Positions 55,571 through 64,000 of a stretch of 64,000 nt of DNA are shown here, in pieces. Source of the stretch: Leptolyngbya subtilissima AS-A7 (lineage in GTDB: Bacteria > Cyanobacteriota > Cyanobacteriia > Phormidesmidales > Phormidesmidaceae). Below the pieces are notes generated by a model that was not told the origin of the DNA, searched no databases, and worked only from the letters and a program-made list of their open reading frames with translations. The stretch's first letter is position 1. Each line of letters begins with the position of its first letter. Where the stretch lies: NCBI RefSeq assembly GCF_039962255.1, contig NZ_JAMPKY010000004.1, forward strand, positions 62,001 through 126,000, read 5' to 3'. A program made the position numbers and the translations under genes.

Positions 55571-56099
55571 CGTACCCTTGCTCCTCTCTAAAGCATTAAA
55601 TCTTACAGACCGTTGCAGAGCCAAAGGCAGAGAAAATCGCTCTAGAGTTGCCCCTAAAGCTGACTAAATAACTCCTTTGACCAAAATTTATCAATCCCTT
55701 GTTATGGACGAGATAAATCCAACCATAACAAGACAGTCACTCCAGCTAATGGTTAGCTTGAGCGGGTTTTTCTGTAAGCAATATTGACCCATTAAAGTAT
55801 TCATTGCAACCGTGTTAAAGTTAAAATCTGGTTAATCAAAAAATTTTGATTAATTAAGTAGTTGAGCTTATGATGTTCAGTTTTCATTTCTTTGAAAGCC
55901 AAATAGAAATTAACTGACTTGTAAAGTTAATGTGAATTTGAACTGTAGAAAACGTGAAGGCTGTTATCCTCTAAGCCTGCTAGGAGTAGCATTTACTAAC
56001 TAACTCCTGACGATATTGAGAGTTATTGACTATCAGAGCCCTATTCAATGAGGCGCAGGCTTGCCTGTAGCGTACCTGAGAACGGTGAAATGTAGCGAT
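55571..56099. other. Upstream region of phoX
   Basis: AT-rich stretch of about 530 bases without a gene. Contains the Pho-box-like repeat at 55818-55836 and a palindrome-rich AT block around 55840-55860. Confidence 0.45.
55818..55836 (-). promoter_or_regulatory. Pho-box-like tandem repeat
   Basis: Read on the minus strand: ATTAACCA, three bases, TTTAACTT. This is the cyanobacterial SphR/PhoB arrangement of two TTAAC-type 8-mers on an 11-base period, and it points at phoX. Only two repeats are recognisable; a third is not convincing. Confidence 0.5.
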
Positions 56100-56648
56100 T
56101 TAGTCGAGAGCATTTATTAATTGATCGTATTCCTCGGAGCTCAAACGACCTTGACGAAACGCCTCACCCGCTTGAACAGACGGATCTCGACTCACCAGTG
56201 ACGATGGCAGGGCCTGGGCTAGGGTTGTTGAGGTTCGGCCTTCATCGGTCGAGTCTAACCCCAGTAAACTGTAGGAAGAGTAATAATATTGAGCATTTTG
56301 AAGAGCAATTCGGCGATTGCTCGACCACTGTTCTCGAGAAACATTAAGACTAAAAATTGGCACTACTCGTCCGTTGAGCTGACCTAAAACGTTAATCTGG
56401 ACTGAGCTTAACTGCGAATTTTGAGTAAAGGCTTTCGTAATTTCATCGGCTGCTGCAGATTCAGCCTGCCTATCTAGATCACTACGTGTAGGTATGCCAT
56501 AAACCTCTACAGTTACCGTCATAGAATCCGGCTTTGCATGAACAAGTTGGCCAATCGGAAACGCTTCAAGGAAAGAAGCAAGAACTGCTGCTGCTAGTAG
56601 CTTTCCTATCATTTTTTTAAGATCTGGCAACGTTAAAAAATTCAGCAT
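56100..56648 (-). CDS. Exported protein of unknown function
   Basis: A 182-residue protein with an N-terminal hydrophobic export signal (GKLLAAAVLASFLEAFPIGQLVHA, cleavage after about HA-K). The mature part, TVTVEVYGIPTRSDLDRQAES with SSVQINVLGQLNGRVVPIFSL and VSREQW, looks like a small alpha/beta domain seen in cyanobacterial secreted proteins; the tail AGEAFRQGRLSSEEYDQLINA is helical. An internal ATG 12 codons in (MIGKLL) is an equally likely start. Function unknown. Confidence 0.7.
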   Translation of the reverse strand: MLNFLTLPDLKKMIGKLLAAAVLASFLEAFPIGQLVHAKPDSMTVTVEVYGIPTRSDLDRQAESAAADEITKAFTQNSQLSSVQINVLGQLNGRVVPIFSLNVSREQWSSNRRIALQNAQYYYSSYSLLGLDSTDEGRTSTTLAQALPSSLVSRDPSVQAGEAFRQGRLSSEEYDQLINALD

Positions 56649-57391
56649 AAAACGCTTTTCTTAACCAACAAGAACCAAATTCATCAACGAAAATATTTTT
56701 TCACTAAATGGGTATTCTTGAGGTAAAAAAGCAGTTAAATCAACCCCATATTTTCTTAACCTAAGGAATTTATTTTGAGTGAATTACGTGTAATTACTGA
56801 TTCGTTGCTGAGTAGCATCTGAAACAGTTAATTTTCTGCTAGATTCGGATCCCGAACGCAGAGTGGTATACTCAGCACGGCAACCTAGTTCTAGGCAAGT
56901 CAAAGACGTCGAGAAACCTTGGGCTCTCATTACTGATGAGCTACCCACCCTCAATACCCTGTGGTAATGTGTCATTCAGTTTGCATTGAAGACCCGTCAG
57001 ATCGGCGATGAATTTTACTGCGGCATTGTCTGAAGCGTCTTGGGAAAACAGCTGGCCTTGGCCGCGTCAGTTAGCTTGGTCATCTCTGAGCTGGTCAGAT
57101 ATTCCTGGCTGCTGCTCGTGGCTTTGTGCGCCTTGAACGAGCTGCTGTGTTCCCAAGTAGCAACTAAGGCTAGCTTGGTCGGCTTAAATCTAGACGCTGC
57201 ATCTAGAACGGTGCCCATATCGTCTTGTTCAACTTTCAGTGATTGGGCGGTATCTTCAAGCATGGCTCAAACCCGTCGCCTTGCCTTGGTACCGTGCTTA
57301 CGGCGTTTGTTCAAAAATGAGTTGTAGGATAGAGCAGCTTTGCCATTTGGGGCCTAGTACTGGCAAGGTTACCCATTTTGGGTTGAGACGC
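56649..57391. other. Intergenic region with a weak leftward frame
   Basis: About 740 bases. A minus-strand frame of 82 codons at 57015-57263 (polar, Ser/Thr/Lys-rich, no motif) is possible but not supported. Otherwise nothing recognised; promoters for both flanking genes lie here. Confidence 0.3.
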
Positions 57392-58315
57392 ATGTTTGCT
57401 GATTTTCTACCGTCCTCCAGTCGTGAGATCCAAGATAGGGACGCGATCGCCCTGCTGCAACGAATTCAGCGTCGTGTTGTTCAAGTGTCGGTGAGGCAAA
57501 GTACGACGGCGAGCGCAACCGCTTATGCCCATTACAGTCCTAATTCATTAGCTCCTGTACCGGGCACGGTTCCTATTCTGCTGCTGCACGGATTTGATAG
57601 TTCTCTGCTGGAATTTCGGCGAATACTTCCCTTACTGGCGCATCGTCACGAAACCTGGGCGATTGACTTGTTGGGTTCAGGATTTACTGAATATACAGCT
57701 ACGCTGGCGGTCAATCCCCAGACAATCCGGCAACATCTGCTTAGCGTTGTAGAAGATTGGATCGGGCAACCTGTAACTTTGGTGGGAGCCTCTTTGGGAG
57801 GGGCAGTCGCGATCGACTTTGCCTTGCATTATCCAAGCTGGGTGCGATCGCTCGTTCTCATGGATAGCGTCGGTTTTTCTGGTAGCTTTCCCGTTGGGCA
57901 GTTTCTCCCGAGTCCGCTAATCGAACTGGGCACAAACTGGTTGTATTTTCGCAAACATGCCGCTCTGGCGGCGGCCTCGGTCTTACCGATATTGGATGCA
58001 AGCTTGGTAGACGCCCTGCGCTGCTCGCTGCTGCATCAGGAGATGCCAGGGTGGAGGGATGCGATCGCATCTTTTACCCAAAGTGGGGGTTATGCGAACT
58101 TGAGCAATGCGATCGCTCAAGTCACGCATCCCACCCTGATTTTGTGGGGAGAAGCCGATGATGTTTTAGGAACGGCAGATGCTACTCGGTTTGAGCAAGC
58201 AATTCTAGGCAGTCGGCTGACCTGGGTTGAGGGAGCGGGGCACGTTCCCCACTTCGATCAACCCCATGTCGTTGCGGATCACCTGTTGTCATTTGCCCAG
58301 CAGATCGAGGGATAG
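57392..58315 (+). CDS. Alpha/beta hydrolase
   Basis: A 307-residue single-domain hydrolase. Oxyanion motif LLLHGFDSS (63-71), nucleophile S134 in VGASLGGAVA, acid D256 or D257 in LWGEADDVL, and H284 in EGAGHVPHF form the usual triad. The lid (about 165-235) resembles esterase or haloperoxidase-like enzymes such as those acting on lipids or chlorophyll esters. ATG 57392 is chosen over a start 51 codons earlier, because the upstream extension has no family counterpart. Substrate unknown. Followed by a small membrane protein gene on the same strand. Confidence 0.88.
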   Translation: MFADFLPSSSREIQDRDAIALLQRIQRRVVQVSVRQSTTASATAYAHYSPNSLAPVPGTVPILLLHGFDSSLLEFRRILPLLAHRHETWAIDLLGSGFTEYTATLAVNPQTIRQHLLSVVEDWIGQPVTLVGASLGGAVAIDFALHYPSWVRSLVLMDSVGFSGSFPVGQFLPSPLIELGTNWLYFRKHAALAAASVLPILDASLVDALRCSLLHQEMPGWRDAIASFTQSGGYANLSNAIAQVTHPTLILWGEADDVLGTADATRFEQAILGSRLTWVEGAGHVPHFDQPHVVADHLLSFAQQIEG

Positions 58316-58412
58316 CGGAGCCAAAAGGGGAAACAGGAAGTCTACCAACCGACAGTACCCTGTCCCAATCCTGATCGCCTGCAATAGAGAGAGTCGTGAT
58401 TCCGTAATACCT

Positions 58413-58778
58413 GTGGAAACTTCTATCCAGATTGCGCCCAATCTAGCGGCAGTGTTCTTAATGCTGCTAGGGGGAGCAGCCTTGCTCTTTCCGAAAACAA
58501 TGGCGGCCTTCGTGGGTCTCGGTCCCATCGCTCCGGTGGGGATTTCTGAGATTCGCTCAACCTTGGGTAGTTTCTTTTTAGGGCTAGGAGCCGCCTGTTT
58601 GTGGTTGCAGTCTACCGATGCCTTTACCGTCCTCGGGGTAGCTTCGTTAGTGGCTGCGGCCGTGCGGCTGATATCGAGCATCGTTGACCGCAGCGTCACC
58701 CTCAAAAATATTGGCGGCGTGGTGGCAGAAGCCTGCTTGGGGGCTCTGTTTTTGTTGAGCTGGATGTGGCAGGCTTGA
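58413..58778 (+). CDS. Small four-helix membrane protein (DUF4345-like)
   Basis: A 121-residue hydrophobic protein from GTG 58413 with four predicted membrane segments. The FPKTMAAFVGLGPIAPVGIS loop followed by EIRSTLGSFFLGLGAACLWL is the DUF4345-type pattern. An alternative upstream start would place a basic, non-conserved 62-residue leader in front and is rejected. It lies about 100 bases after the hydrolase and converges on the carotenoid oxygenase gene with 21 bases between stops. Confidence 0.7.
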   Translation: METSIQIAPNLAAVFLMLLGGAALLFPKTMAAFVGLGPIAPVGISEIRSTLGSFFLGLGAACLWLQSTDAFTVLGVASLVAAAVRLISSIVDRSVTLKNIGGVVAEACLGALFLLSWMWQA

Positions 58779-58799
58779 ACTGGAACCGGATTAATAGCC

Positions 58800-60179
58800 C
58801 TAGGGCAGTGAAACCCAGGTGCCGTGAAAGCCATAGGGAACCCGCTGTGGCATCTGAATGCGGGCAACGGGCTCATTCGTCATGGCCTGCGTGCTGACGA
58901 TGACTAACTCAGATACATCCTGCTCTTCGTCGTGCACAAAGGTCATCAACCAGCCATCATCCTCGACACTTGCGTTTGGTCGCGGTACGAAGACCCCTTC
59001 GCCACCATAGCGTCCGGTTCCAAACGAATGAGCCTGAACGCTCCCATTGTCCAAATCAAACTTCAGTAACCCATCAAACTTCGGCACTGTGGTAGGCGCA
59101 CTTTTGCCAGCATAGCCATAGCGAGACGGCCTACCCAAATACTGCTCATTGATGCGAGGAAACTCGCAGGCGCGATCGTCGAGAGCCTGTTCTTGCACAG
59201 CCCCTGTCTTCAAGTTAAATCGCCACTGGTAGAGCAAGGGCACGTCGCTGCCAACCTGGTGATTGTCTCCCTCGTGGGCATCAGGAGACGCCCCCAAAAC
59301 GTTGGTATTACCTGTACGACAAGCCATCAGAACAATGTCATCCCCATCCTCATAGGCATTTAGGGTGTGGAAGACATAGCAGCTGGGTGCTTCAAACCAG
59401 CGAATCGACCTGTTGTCGCCATGGCGAGGCAGAATTCCAAATCGACTGGGGCGATCGCGCTCGAAGGCAAAGGCCGATTCTCCCCGCTGCAACCGCTCTA
59501 AGCGGAAGGTGAGGGGCAAATCCATGAAAAGGGTGTAGTGCTCTGTGATAGCAAAGTCATGCATCATCACCCCAACCGGCAGATCGATTGGGACTGTTCG
59601 CAACAGTTCTCCCTCAGCCGACACAACACTGTATTTGACGTAGGGCGGTTGGGCCAGCGAATACCCAAAGAACATCATTTCCCCTGTCACCGGATCTACT
59701 TTAGGATGGGCCGTCACGGGAGAGGCCAGCTTGCCATTGAAGGTGTAGGCACCGATTGTCTCTAGCCCAGGCACATCAATCGCGTGTGGTTCTCCCCCTT
59801 CCCAAAGCGCCAACAGGCGATCGCGATGCCATATAAGTGCTGTATTGGCCACGTTTTTGAAGCCGCCTTGAGACGGTTGAAGCAATCCACCAAACACGGC
59901 TTGCCCTGCTTGTCGCTCCTGTTCAAACCCCTGCGTCCGAATGTAGCGATTGCGGTAACTCGCTTTGCCGTCTTGGATGTGAACGCCATGTAGCATGCCA
60001 TCCCCATCGAACCAGTGGTAAAGCCCCAAGGGTGAAAACTGAGGATTGGGACCGTTGCGAACAAACATGCCACTCAGTTCGGCTGGTAACTCGCCAACGA
60101 CAGGCAGCTGATCGACTGTCAACTCTGTCTGGACAGGGGCAAAGTTACTAGTGAGGTAGGGGTTGAGGGTGGTTGTCAT
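58800..60179 (-). CDS. Carotenoid/apocarotenoid cleavage oxygenase
   Basis: A 459-residue seven-bladed propeller enzyme of the RPE65/CCD family. The four iron-binding His are visible: H158 (VTAHPKVD), H207 (MMHDFAITEHY), H271 (VFHTLNAYED) and H452 (YGFHGTW). The N-terminal FVRNGPNPQF and YHWFDGDGMLHGV are also diagnostic. Closest functional type is the cyanobacterial apocarotenoid-15,15'-oxygenase that makes retinal from apocarotenals, although a carotene 9,10-type cleavage cannot be excluded. It may share substrates with the carotenoid-binding HCP at 11.4 kb, but they are far apart. Confidence 0.92.
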   Translation of the reverse strand: MTTTLNPYLTSNFAPVQTELTVDQLPVVGELPAELSGMFVRNGPNPQFSPLGLYHWFDGDGMLHGVHIQDGKASYRNRYIRTQGFEQERQAGQAVFGGLLQPSQGGFKNVANTALIWHRDRLLALWEGGEPHAIDVPGLETIGAYTFNGKLASPVTAHPKVDPVTGEMMFFGYSLAQPPYVKYSVVSAEGELLRTVPIDLPVGVMMHDFAITEHYTLFMDLPLTFRLERLQRGESAFAFERDRPSRFGILPRHGDNRSIRWFEAPSCYVFHTLNAYEDGDDIVLMACRTGNTNVLGASPDAHEGDNHQVGSDVPLLYQWRFNLKTGAVQEQALDDRACEFPRINEQYLGRPSRYGYAGKSAPTTVPKFDGLLKFDLDNGSVQAHSFGTGRYGGEGVFVPRPNASVEDDGWLMTFVHDEEQDVSELVIVSTQAMTNEPVARIQMPQRVPYGFHGTWVSLP

Positions 60180-60867
60180 AAGACCAGTAGGTTAACGAGC
60201 AGCGGGAGCGTTCATGGTCTTGTGGGACGGCCGTCTTGCTGTCCAGCTCAGACATGCAAGATGCCTATCCTACAAAGCCATCATCGGACAAGCAGGCGAT
60301 CACAAGTTCAAGGTAGCTGATATTTGAATAGAACCGAACAATGTTCTGGGGAGCGATCGCTCTCATAACGGGGAACACCACTGTAGAGCCGTTGGCAGTA
60401 TGCCCTAGGCTGATTCGATTTGTAGAAAGGCAGAACAACTGCCATGCGATCAAGCTGCTCCTGCCAATCTGGAGTTTTAGCGCGCCACACTGTAGAACTC
60501 TACCGGTCTAGCTCTTTGTGGCGCTCGCTCCAGTAGGCGTAGCCGTCGGTTATCTCCACTAGCCAGCATCGCCGCCCGATCAATGAGGAGCTGATCGAGA
60601 GTGCATCAAGGCCGCCATGATAGATCTTGCAGTAGGTCAAACCTCTAAAAACAACCCCACCATCCAAGGCCGAGGGGGGTATGGTGGAGCGCTGCCGCTT
60701 TCAAGCTTGGCAATTTTGCTGTACTGTACAGTGACACTTTATTTATTATCGAGTCAAATTAGTGTCGTCAGCTCGAACCCCTTTATCTCCAGTCGTTTCA
60801 AGTATTTTACTTGGGGCAGGTTGATTTGAGATCATGGTTTCCTCGCGGGTAGAAAAGGGGCGCGTGA
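60180..60867. other. Intergenic region with a short remnant
   Basis: About 690 bases. On the minus strand near 60500-60590 a frame reads CWLVEITDGYAYWSERHKEL and ends TAG; this looks like the tail of a lost gene but I cannot name it. The carotenoid oxygenase promoter is in the left part. Confidence 0.35.
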
Positions 60868-61143
60868 TCAATAGTTCTTCTGTTGTTCATCGGCAAAACA
60901 CCACAGCCATTGTTCTCCCAACTCTGCTGAACTAATCACCACATGTCCGCTTTCTTCGTAATGGCGGCGAGCGTGTTGATTTTTAGACGAGTCGCAGCAC
61001 AGCATTTTGCCGCAGGTTTGACAAATTCTCAGGTGAACCCAGCGATCGCCAACGCGCAGGCATTCCTCACAGCGGAATACCGGATAATTGGCTTTTGAAA
61101 TCATAGTCTCTAGCGTCAGTTCGTTGAGGTGTTGACAAGACAT
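60868..61143 (-). CDS. UBP-type zinc-finger protein
   Basis: A 91-residue protein built around a ZnF-UBP domain: CEECLRVGDRWVHLRICQTCG, MLCCDSSKNQHARRHYEESGH, then EQWLWCFADE. All the Cys/His zinc ligands of the class are present. In eukaryotes this domain binds ubiquitin C-termini; bacterial versions are found in redox- and stress-linked operons with unknown targets. It is 36 bases downstream of the ABM-monooxygenase gene and co-directional, so probably co-transcribed. Confidence 0.88.
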   Translation of the reverse strand: MSCQHLNELTLETMISKANYPVFRCEECLRVGDRWVHLRICQTCGKMLCCDSSKNQHARRHYEESGHVVISSAELGEQWLWCFADEQQKNY

Positions 61144-61179
61144 AGAGGATTCCTGTGAATGTGAAAGGTATGCACGTAA

Positions 61180-61755
61180 TCAAATGAGATACAGCCATTT
61201 GCGAAAGAGCTGGGTGAGACGAGGCATAATCACGTAGGTGAGCAGGGCAACCGTTAGACCTGTGACCAACAACGTTCTGAGCAATACCGGAAGCTCTACC
61301 AGGAGCGGTACTAGCAAATGATTGAAAATCGATATCGTGAAAAACACCGCCAGCCAAGTCACGATCGCCATTTTGTAGCGCGGAGGTGGAGCCTTTATGG
61401 ATTTGTTGGGAAGCGTAAACCAGGTTTCTAGACCTGTCAGAGTTTGAATGGTTTCAGGCTTTTCAATCAAGGGCTGTAACCGCTCCAACCATTCTTGCCG
61501 CACGCTGGATTCCAGCCAAGTTTTGAGGTTGTCGTAATGATCAAATTTGACGATTGCCACATATTCAGGATGAGCGTGATCAGCGGGACGGATCACACTC
61601 ACCCCTGAATGTCCCTTAAATTGGTGGGCAGCCATCGCAATTCCGTGCAACCATTCCTCATACCCCTGTTCACGCCCTGGTCGGACAAGGTGAGAGATGA
61701 TCGCGGTTACCTGGTGAGTTTCTGCATCTGTACCCACTACCCCTGGCTCTAGCAT
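61180..61755 (-). CDS. ABM-domain protein with C-terminal membrane anchor
   Basis: A 191-residue protein. Residues 15-110 are a dimeric ferredoxin-like antibiotic-biosynthesis-monooxygenase domain (VTAIISHLVRPGREQGYEEWL, HSGVSVIRPADHAHPEYVAI, KFDHYDNLKTWLESSVRQEWL). Two membrane segments follow (MAIVTWLAVFFTISIFNHLLV; LLRTLLVTGLTVALLTYVIM). This two-part architecture is the COG3224 type. The C-terminal PRLTQLFRKWLY is also typical. Role: probable redox or quinone-related enzyme at the membrane. It lies between azoR and the UBP zinc-finger gene. Confidence 0.85.
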   Translation of the reverse strand: MLEPGVVGTDAETHQVTAIISHLVRPGREQGYEEWLHGIAMAAHQFKGHSGVSVIRPADHAHPEYVAIVKFDHYDNLKTWLESSVRQEWLERLQPLIEKPETIQTLTGLETWFTLPNKSIKAPPPRYKMAIVTWLAVFFTISIFNHLLVPLLVELPVLLRTLLVTGLTVALLTYVIMPRLTQLFRKWLYLI

Positions 61756-61801
61756 GAGAGATGACCTCAGAAAAACTTGGTTGCAAGGAACGCGATAAGT
61801 G

Positions 61802-62416
61802 CTAGTGTGAAATCGCTGCTCTTAAAGCAGATTGGGCATTAGCGATCGCCAGATTCCGAGCTTCATCCCCAAGATTAAGGCTATCGGCATAGACGAACTC
61901 AATATCCGTGATACCAATAAACCCAAAAATGAGTCGCAAGTAGGGTGTTTGTAGATCATAGGAGTGAGTAGGGCTACCTTCGGGGTAGGCTCCTCCCTGC
62001 GCCATAATGATCGTCATCTTCTTGTGAACCAGTCCCTTGTAACCTGCTTCATCAACGGAGAATGTACGTCCCGCTCGCACAATCTGGTCAAGATAAGCTT
62101 TGAAGTTGGCAGGAATGCTGAAGTTATACATGGGGATACTGAAAACGTAGCGATCGGCTGATAAAAACTCGTCGATCAATTCGTCGGAAATCTGAATTGC
62201 AGCGGCTAACTCAGGTGTATGTTGATCGGATGGAGTAAACGCAGCAGCGATCCAGTCTTCGCTCACAAAAGGAACGGGGTAATGCCCAATATCCCGGTAG
62301 GTTACGGTGTCGTCAGGATGAGCCGTTTTCCACTGGTTAATGAACTCTTTGGAAAGTGTGCGGGAGATGGAGCGATCGCCACGCGGACTCGCATCTAAAT
62401 GGAGAATGTGGGTCAT
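61802..62416 (-). CDS. azoR: FMN-dependent NADH-azoreductase
   Basis: A 204-residue flavodoxin-fold enzyme. ILHLDASPRGDRSISRTLS is the FMN phosphate-binding loop, FSIPMYNFSIPANFKAYLDQIVRAGRTF the family signature, and IMAQGGAYPEGSPTHSYDLQ the isoalloxazine-binding part. The enzyme reduces quinones and azo compounds using NADH and protects against electrophile stress. Normal length. It is 46 bases upstream of the ABM gene in the same direction; the DJ-1/PfpI gene lies about 100 bases further upstream. Confidence 0.93.
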   Translation of the reverse strand: MTHILHLDASPRGDRSISRTLSKEFINQWKTAHPDDTVTYRDIGHYPVPFVSEDWIAAAFTPSDQHTPELAAAIQISDELIDEFLSADRYVFSIPMYNFSIPANFKAYLDQIVRAGRTFSVDEAGYKGLVHKKMTIIMAQGGAYPEGSPTHSYDLQTPYLRLIFGFIGITDIEFVYADSLNLGDEARNLAIANAQSALRAAISH

Positions 62417-62517
62417 AGAATAAATCTCAGATTGTGAATGAAGAATGCAGCGGCCTCAGCAAACCCCTCGATCTCGAAAAACTGGTGCAGGCCGTGGTCG
62501 AACTCACCCAAACTCGT

Positions 62518-63204
62518 TCACCGAGCGACGCTCAGCGCTTGTAGCACGGCTTGGGCCGCCGTCTCGGAAGAGGCCGGATTTTGCCCGGTGATCAGGAGGC
62601 CGTCATGCACCACGTGGATCTGCCAATTCTCGGCTTTAGAGTAGTTGCCGCCGTTCTGCTTTAGCATGTCTTCTACCAGAAAAGGCACCACATCGGTCAG
62701 ACCCACAGCGGCTTCCTCGCTGTCGGTAAAGCCAGTTACCCCTTTGTTTTGCACCAAGGGTGCGCCATCGGGTGCTTTGGCGTGGCGCAGCACTCCAGGG
62801 ACGTGGCACACCGCGGCTACAAGCTTATTCGCTTTATAAAAGGCTTCGATCAAGGCAATGGAGTGGGTGTCGTCGGCGAGATCCCACAGTGGGCCGTGGC
62901 CACCGGGGTAAAACACGGCGGCGTAGTCGGCGGCTGACAGCGTAGCCAGCACAGCGGTGTTAGCTAGAGCTTTTTGGGCGTCGGGGTCTTGGCTAAAGCG
63001 AGCGGTGGCCTCAGTTTGGGCGTCAGGAGCATCGCTTTTGGGGTCTAGCGGGGGTTGCCCGCCCTGGGGTGAGGCTAGGGTAATGTCGGCTCCAGCATCT
63101 TTGAACACGTAGTAAGGGGCCGCGAATTCTTCTAGCCAGAAGCCAGTTTTTTTGCCGGTGTCTCCTAACCGGTCGTGGGAGGTCAAAATCATCAAAATTT
63201 TCAT
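62518..63204 (-). CDS. DJ-1/PfpI family (Hsp31-like) protein
   Basis: A 228-residue class I glutamine amidotransferase-fold protein. Nucleophile C133 with adjacent H134 in AAVCHVPG, the supporting acid E25 or E26 in GFWLEEF, and FYPGGHGPLWDL complete the active site. This is the pattern of Hsp31/GATase1-like glyoxalase III and chaperone proteins that handle methylglyoxal and damaged proteins. It is the first gene of the leftward stress set (DJ-1, AzoR, ABM, UBP). A good leftward promoter should be just right of 63204. Confidence 0.9.
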   Translation of the reverse strand: MKILMILTSHDRLGDTGKKTGFWLEEFAAPYYVFKDAGADITLASPQGGQPPLDPKSDAPDAQTEATARFSQDPDAQKALANTAVLATLSAADYAAVFYPGGHGPLWDLADDTHSIALIEAFYKANKLVAAVCHVPGVLRHAKAPDGAPLVQNKGVTGFTDSEEAAVGLTDVVPFLVEDMLKQNGGNYSKAENWQIHVVHDGLLITGQNPASSETAAQAVLQALSVAR

Positions 63205-64000
63205 GGTTATTCCTTAGTTAAATGAATTGCAAGTTGTGGTCAAGACGGCGATGGGGCTTAGTCTCTAACCGCAGATCAGCTCGACTAGGGCCAATTGCAG
63301 AATGAAATCAAAAGCTAAACATCTCTGCTTGTGCTTTTAAGTGAAACGTCTGTGTACCCTCAAGGGTTGATGACGTAAGCGATCGCGCCATGAACTGAGG
63401 CTGCAAGACAACGCCAAATTTCATCACTTAAGCTCCGCAAGTTAAGCACAGAGTTAAAATTTTCGTGTCACGTGCCCAATGAGCATTCGCCCAGTTGCAC
63501 CTTGAATATTCATGCCTTCAAGCATGGAACCGTGCAATTTACTCGCTCGATCTATTTGCATGACTGTTTGCACAAATTCAATATAGGGGGTTGCCTTCAA
63601 GCTGTCGCCTACAACAAGTTAAATTTTTTACAGTGCAAATCGATAGAGTAACCATGCCATCGCAGAGTAGAAGGCTGGCTCTAACTTAAGTTAGAGTCCG
63701 AATTTGATCGAAAGTACACTCAGACAACCGATCGACCATCAATGTCTGAATGCAAAATCCGGTAGCGATGTCCCACACCATTGATGCGGGCGATGACCTG
63801 TTTGCCTCCCGGATGAAGCAGCTATCAATACGAGCTATTGCCGTGAACCGACGACAGACCCTGACTGCCTCAACGCTTGAGCAATACGACTCTCGATTCC
63901 AAGGCAGTCTGTGGGAGATCTTGAATGTATCTCTACCTTCCAGGCTATTTCCTATGCCCTTGCCTTACACCAGTCTGATTGGCTATTGAGTTGAGCAATT
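63205..64000. other. Terminal intergenic region
   Basis: About 800 bases to the window edge. Holds the promoter of the leftward stress set and an 18-bp palindrome at 63679. A 79-codon plus-strand frame at 63750-63989 shows no motif. Confidence 0.35.
63679..63696. promoter_or_regulatory. Perfect 18-bp palindrome, candidate operator
   Basis: CTCTAACTTAAGTTAGAG is a perfect dyad with no loop. Its form (CTnnAACTTAAGTTnnAG) resembles operators of MerR-family regulators, which sit between -35 and -10 elements. It is in non-coding DNA; the gene it controls is not evident. Confidence 0.45.

Noticed and set aside
56784-56975. 63-codon minus-strand frame
   Set aside because: Ser/Thr-rich without a motif or ribosome site.
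1-64000. CRISPR array or retron/diversity-generating element
   Set aside because: No regularly spaced direct repeats of 24-40 bases and no reverse transcriptase motif in any frame read.

Overview
The window is chromosomal DNA from a filamentous, non-marine-picoplankton type cyanobacterium, most like Leptolyngbya/Nodosilinea/Phormidium relatives. The octamer GCGATCGC (HIP1) is scattered through it. It carries a helical carotenoid protein (OCP N-domain homologue), an apocarotenoid oxygenase, FG-GAP/RTX secreted proteins, a PknB-type kinase next to an SLH-domain protein, and a kinase-AAA-GAF-cyclase giant; all are typical of this group. Base composition is moderate (about 50-55% GC) and fairly even. 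I saw no rRNA, convincing tRNA or CRISPR array.

Layout. 0.4-7.6 kb: signal peptidase I, a DUF421 protein, M3 oligoendopeptidase F, then a tightly coupled pair made of a KASIII-like/heme-oxygenase-like diiron fusion and an uncharacterised partner, then a GlsB-type stress protein. 7.8-14.8 kb: two conserved cyanobacterial proteins, an HdeD-like membrane protein, HCP, a secreted protein, a class I methyltransferase, and a twin MshEN-like adaptor with a tiny downstream ORF. 15-17.6 kb: a decayed zone with an HNH nuclease and a tectonin-like protein (both broken by TAG) and a substrate-binding-protein stump. 18-20.5 kb: chrB-chrA chromate module. 20.8-25.3 kb: a large FG-GAP/RTX protein with a long leader, a TPR protein and an IS5-type remnant. 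25.4-31.2 kb: a 1,716-residue signalling protein and a CheY-like regulator. 31.7-35.3 kb: a secreted protein, a TAG-interrupted Ser/Thr kinase and a TAG-interrupted SLH protein. 35.4-37.4 kb: small HTH gene and remnants of RHH and DUF1016 genes (mobile-DNA graveyard). 38.2-41.6 kb: two adjacent, divergent paralogues of an unknown family. 41.9-46.7 kb: GHL10 glycosidase-like protein, lipoprotein, decayed SDR, RidA and integrase genes, and a truncated duplicate of the FG-GAP gene with its leader. 47.3-51.4 kb: divergent pair of a small unknown protein and a stand-alone A-PCP-TE NRPS. 52-58.8 kb: PilB/GspE ATPase, Tat-exported PhoX phosphatase with a Pho-box-like site, secreted protein, alpha/beta hydrolase, small membrane protein. 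58.8-63.2 kb: carotenoid oxygenase, then a leftward stress set (DJ-1/PfpI, AzoR azoreductase, ABM monooxygenase, UBP zinc finger).

The most promising undescribed material is: (1) the tandem paralogues at 38.2-41.6 kb, which align collinearly to each other but match no family I know; (2) the KASIII-diiron fusion with its ATGA-coupled partner; (3) the condensation-less A-PCP-TE synthetase with its divergent neighbour. A separate oddity is that four otherwise intact reading frames (HNH, tectonin, kinase, SLH) are each interrupted by one in-frame TAG, with homology continuing in the same frame. TAG is also an ordinary stop here, so nonsense decay is the default explanation. All homology statements come from motif recognition by eye; no database search was run.
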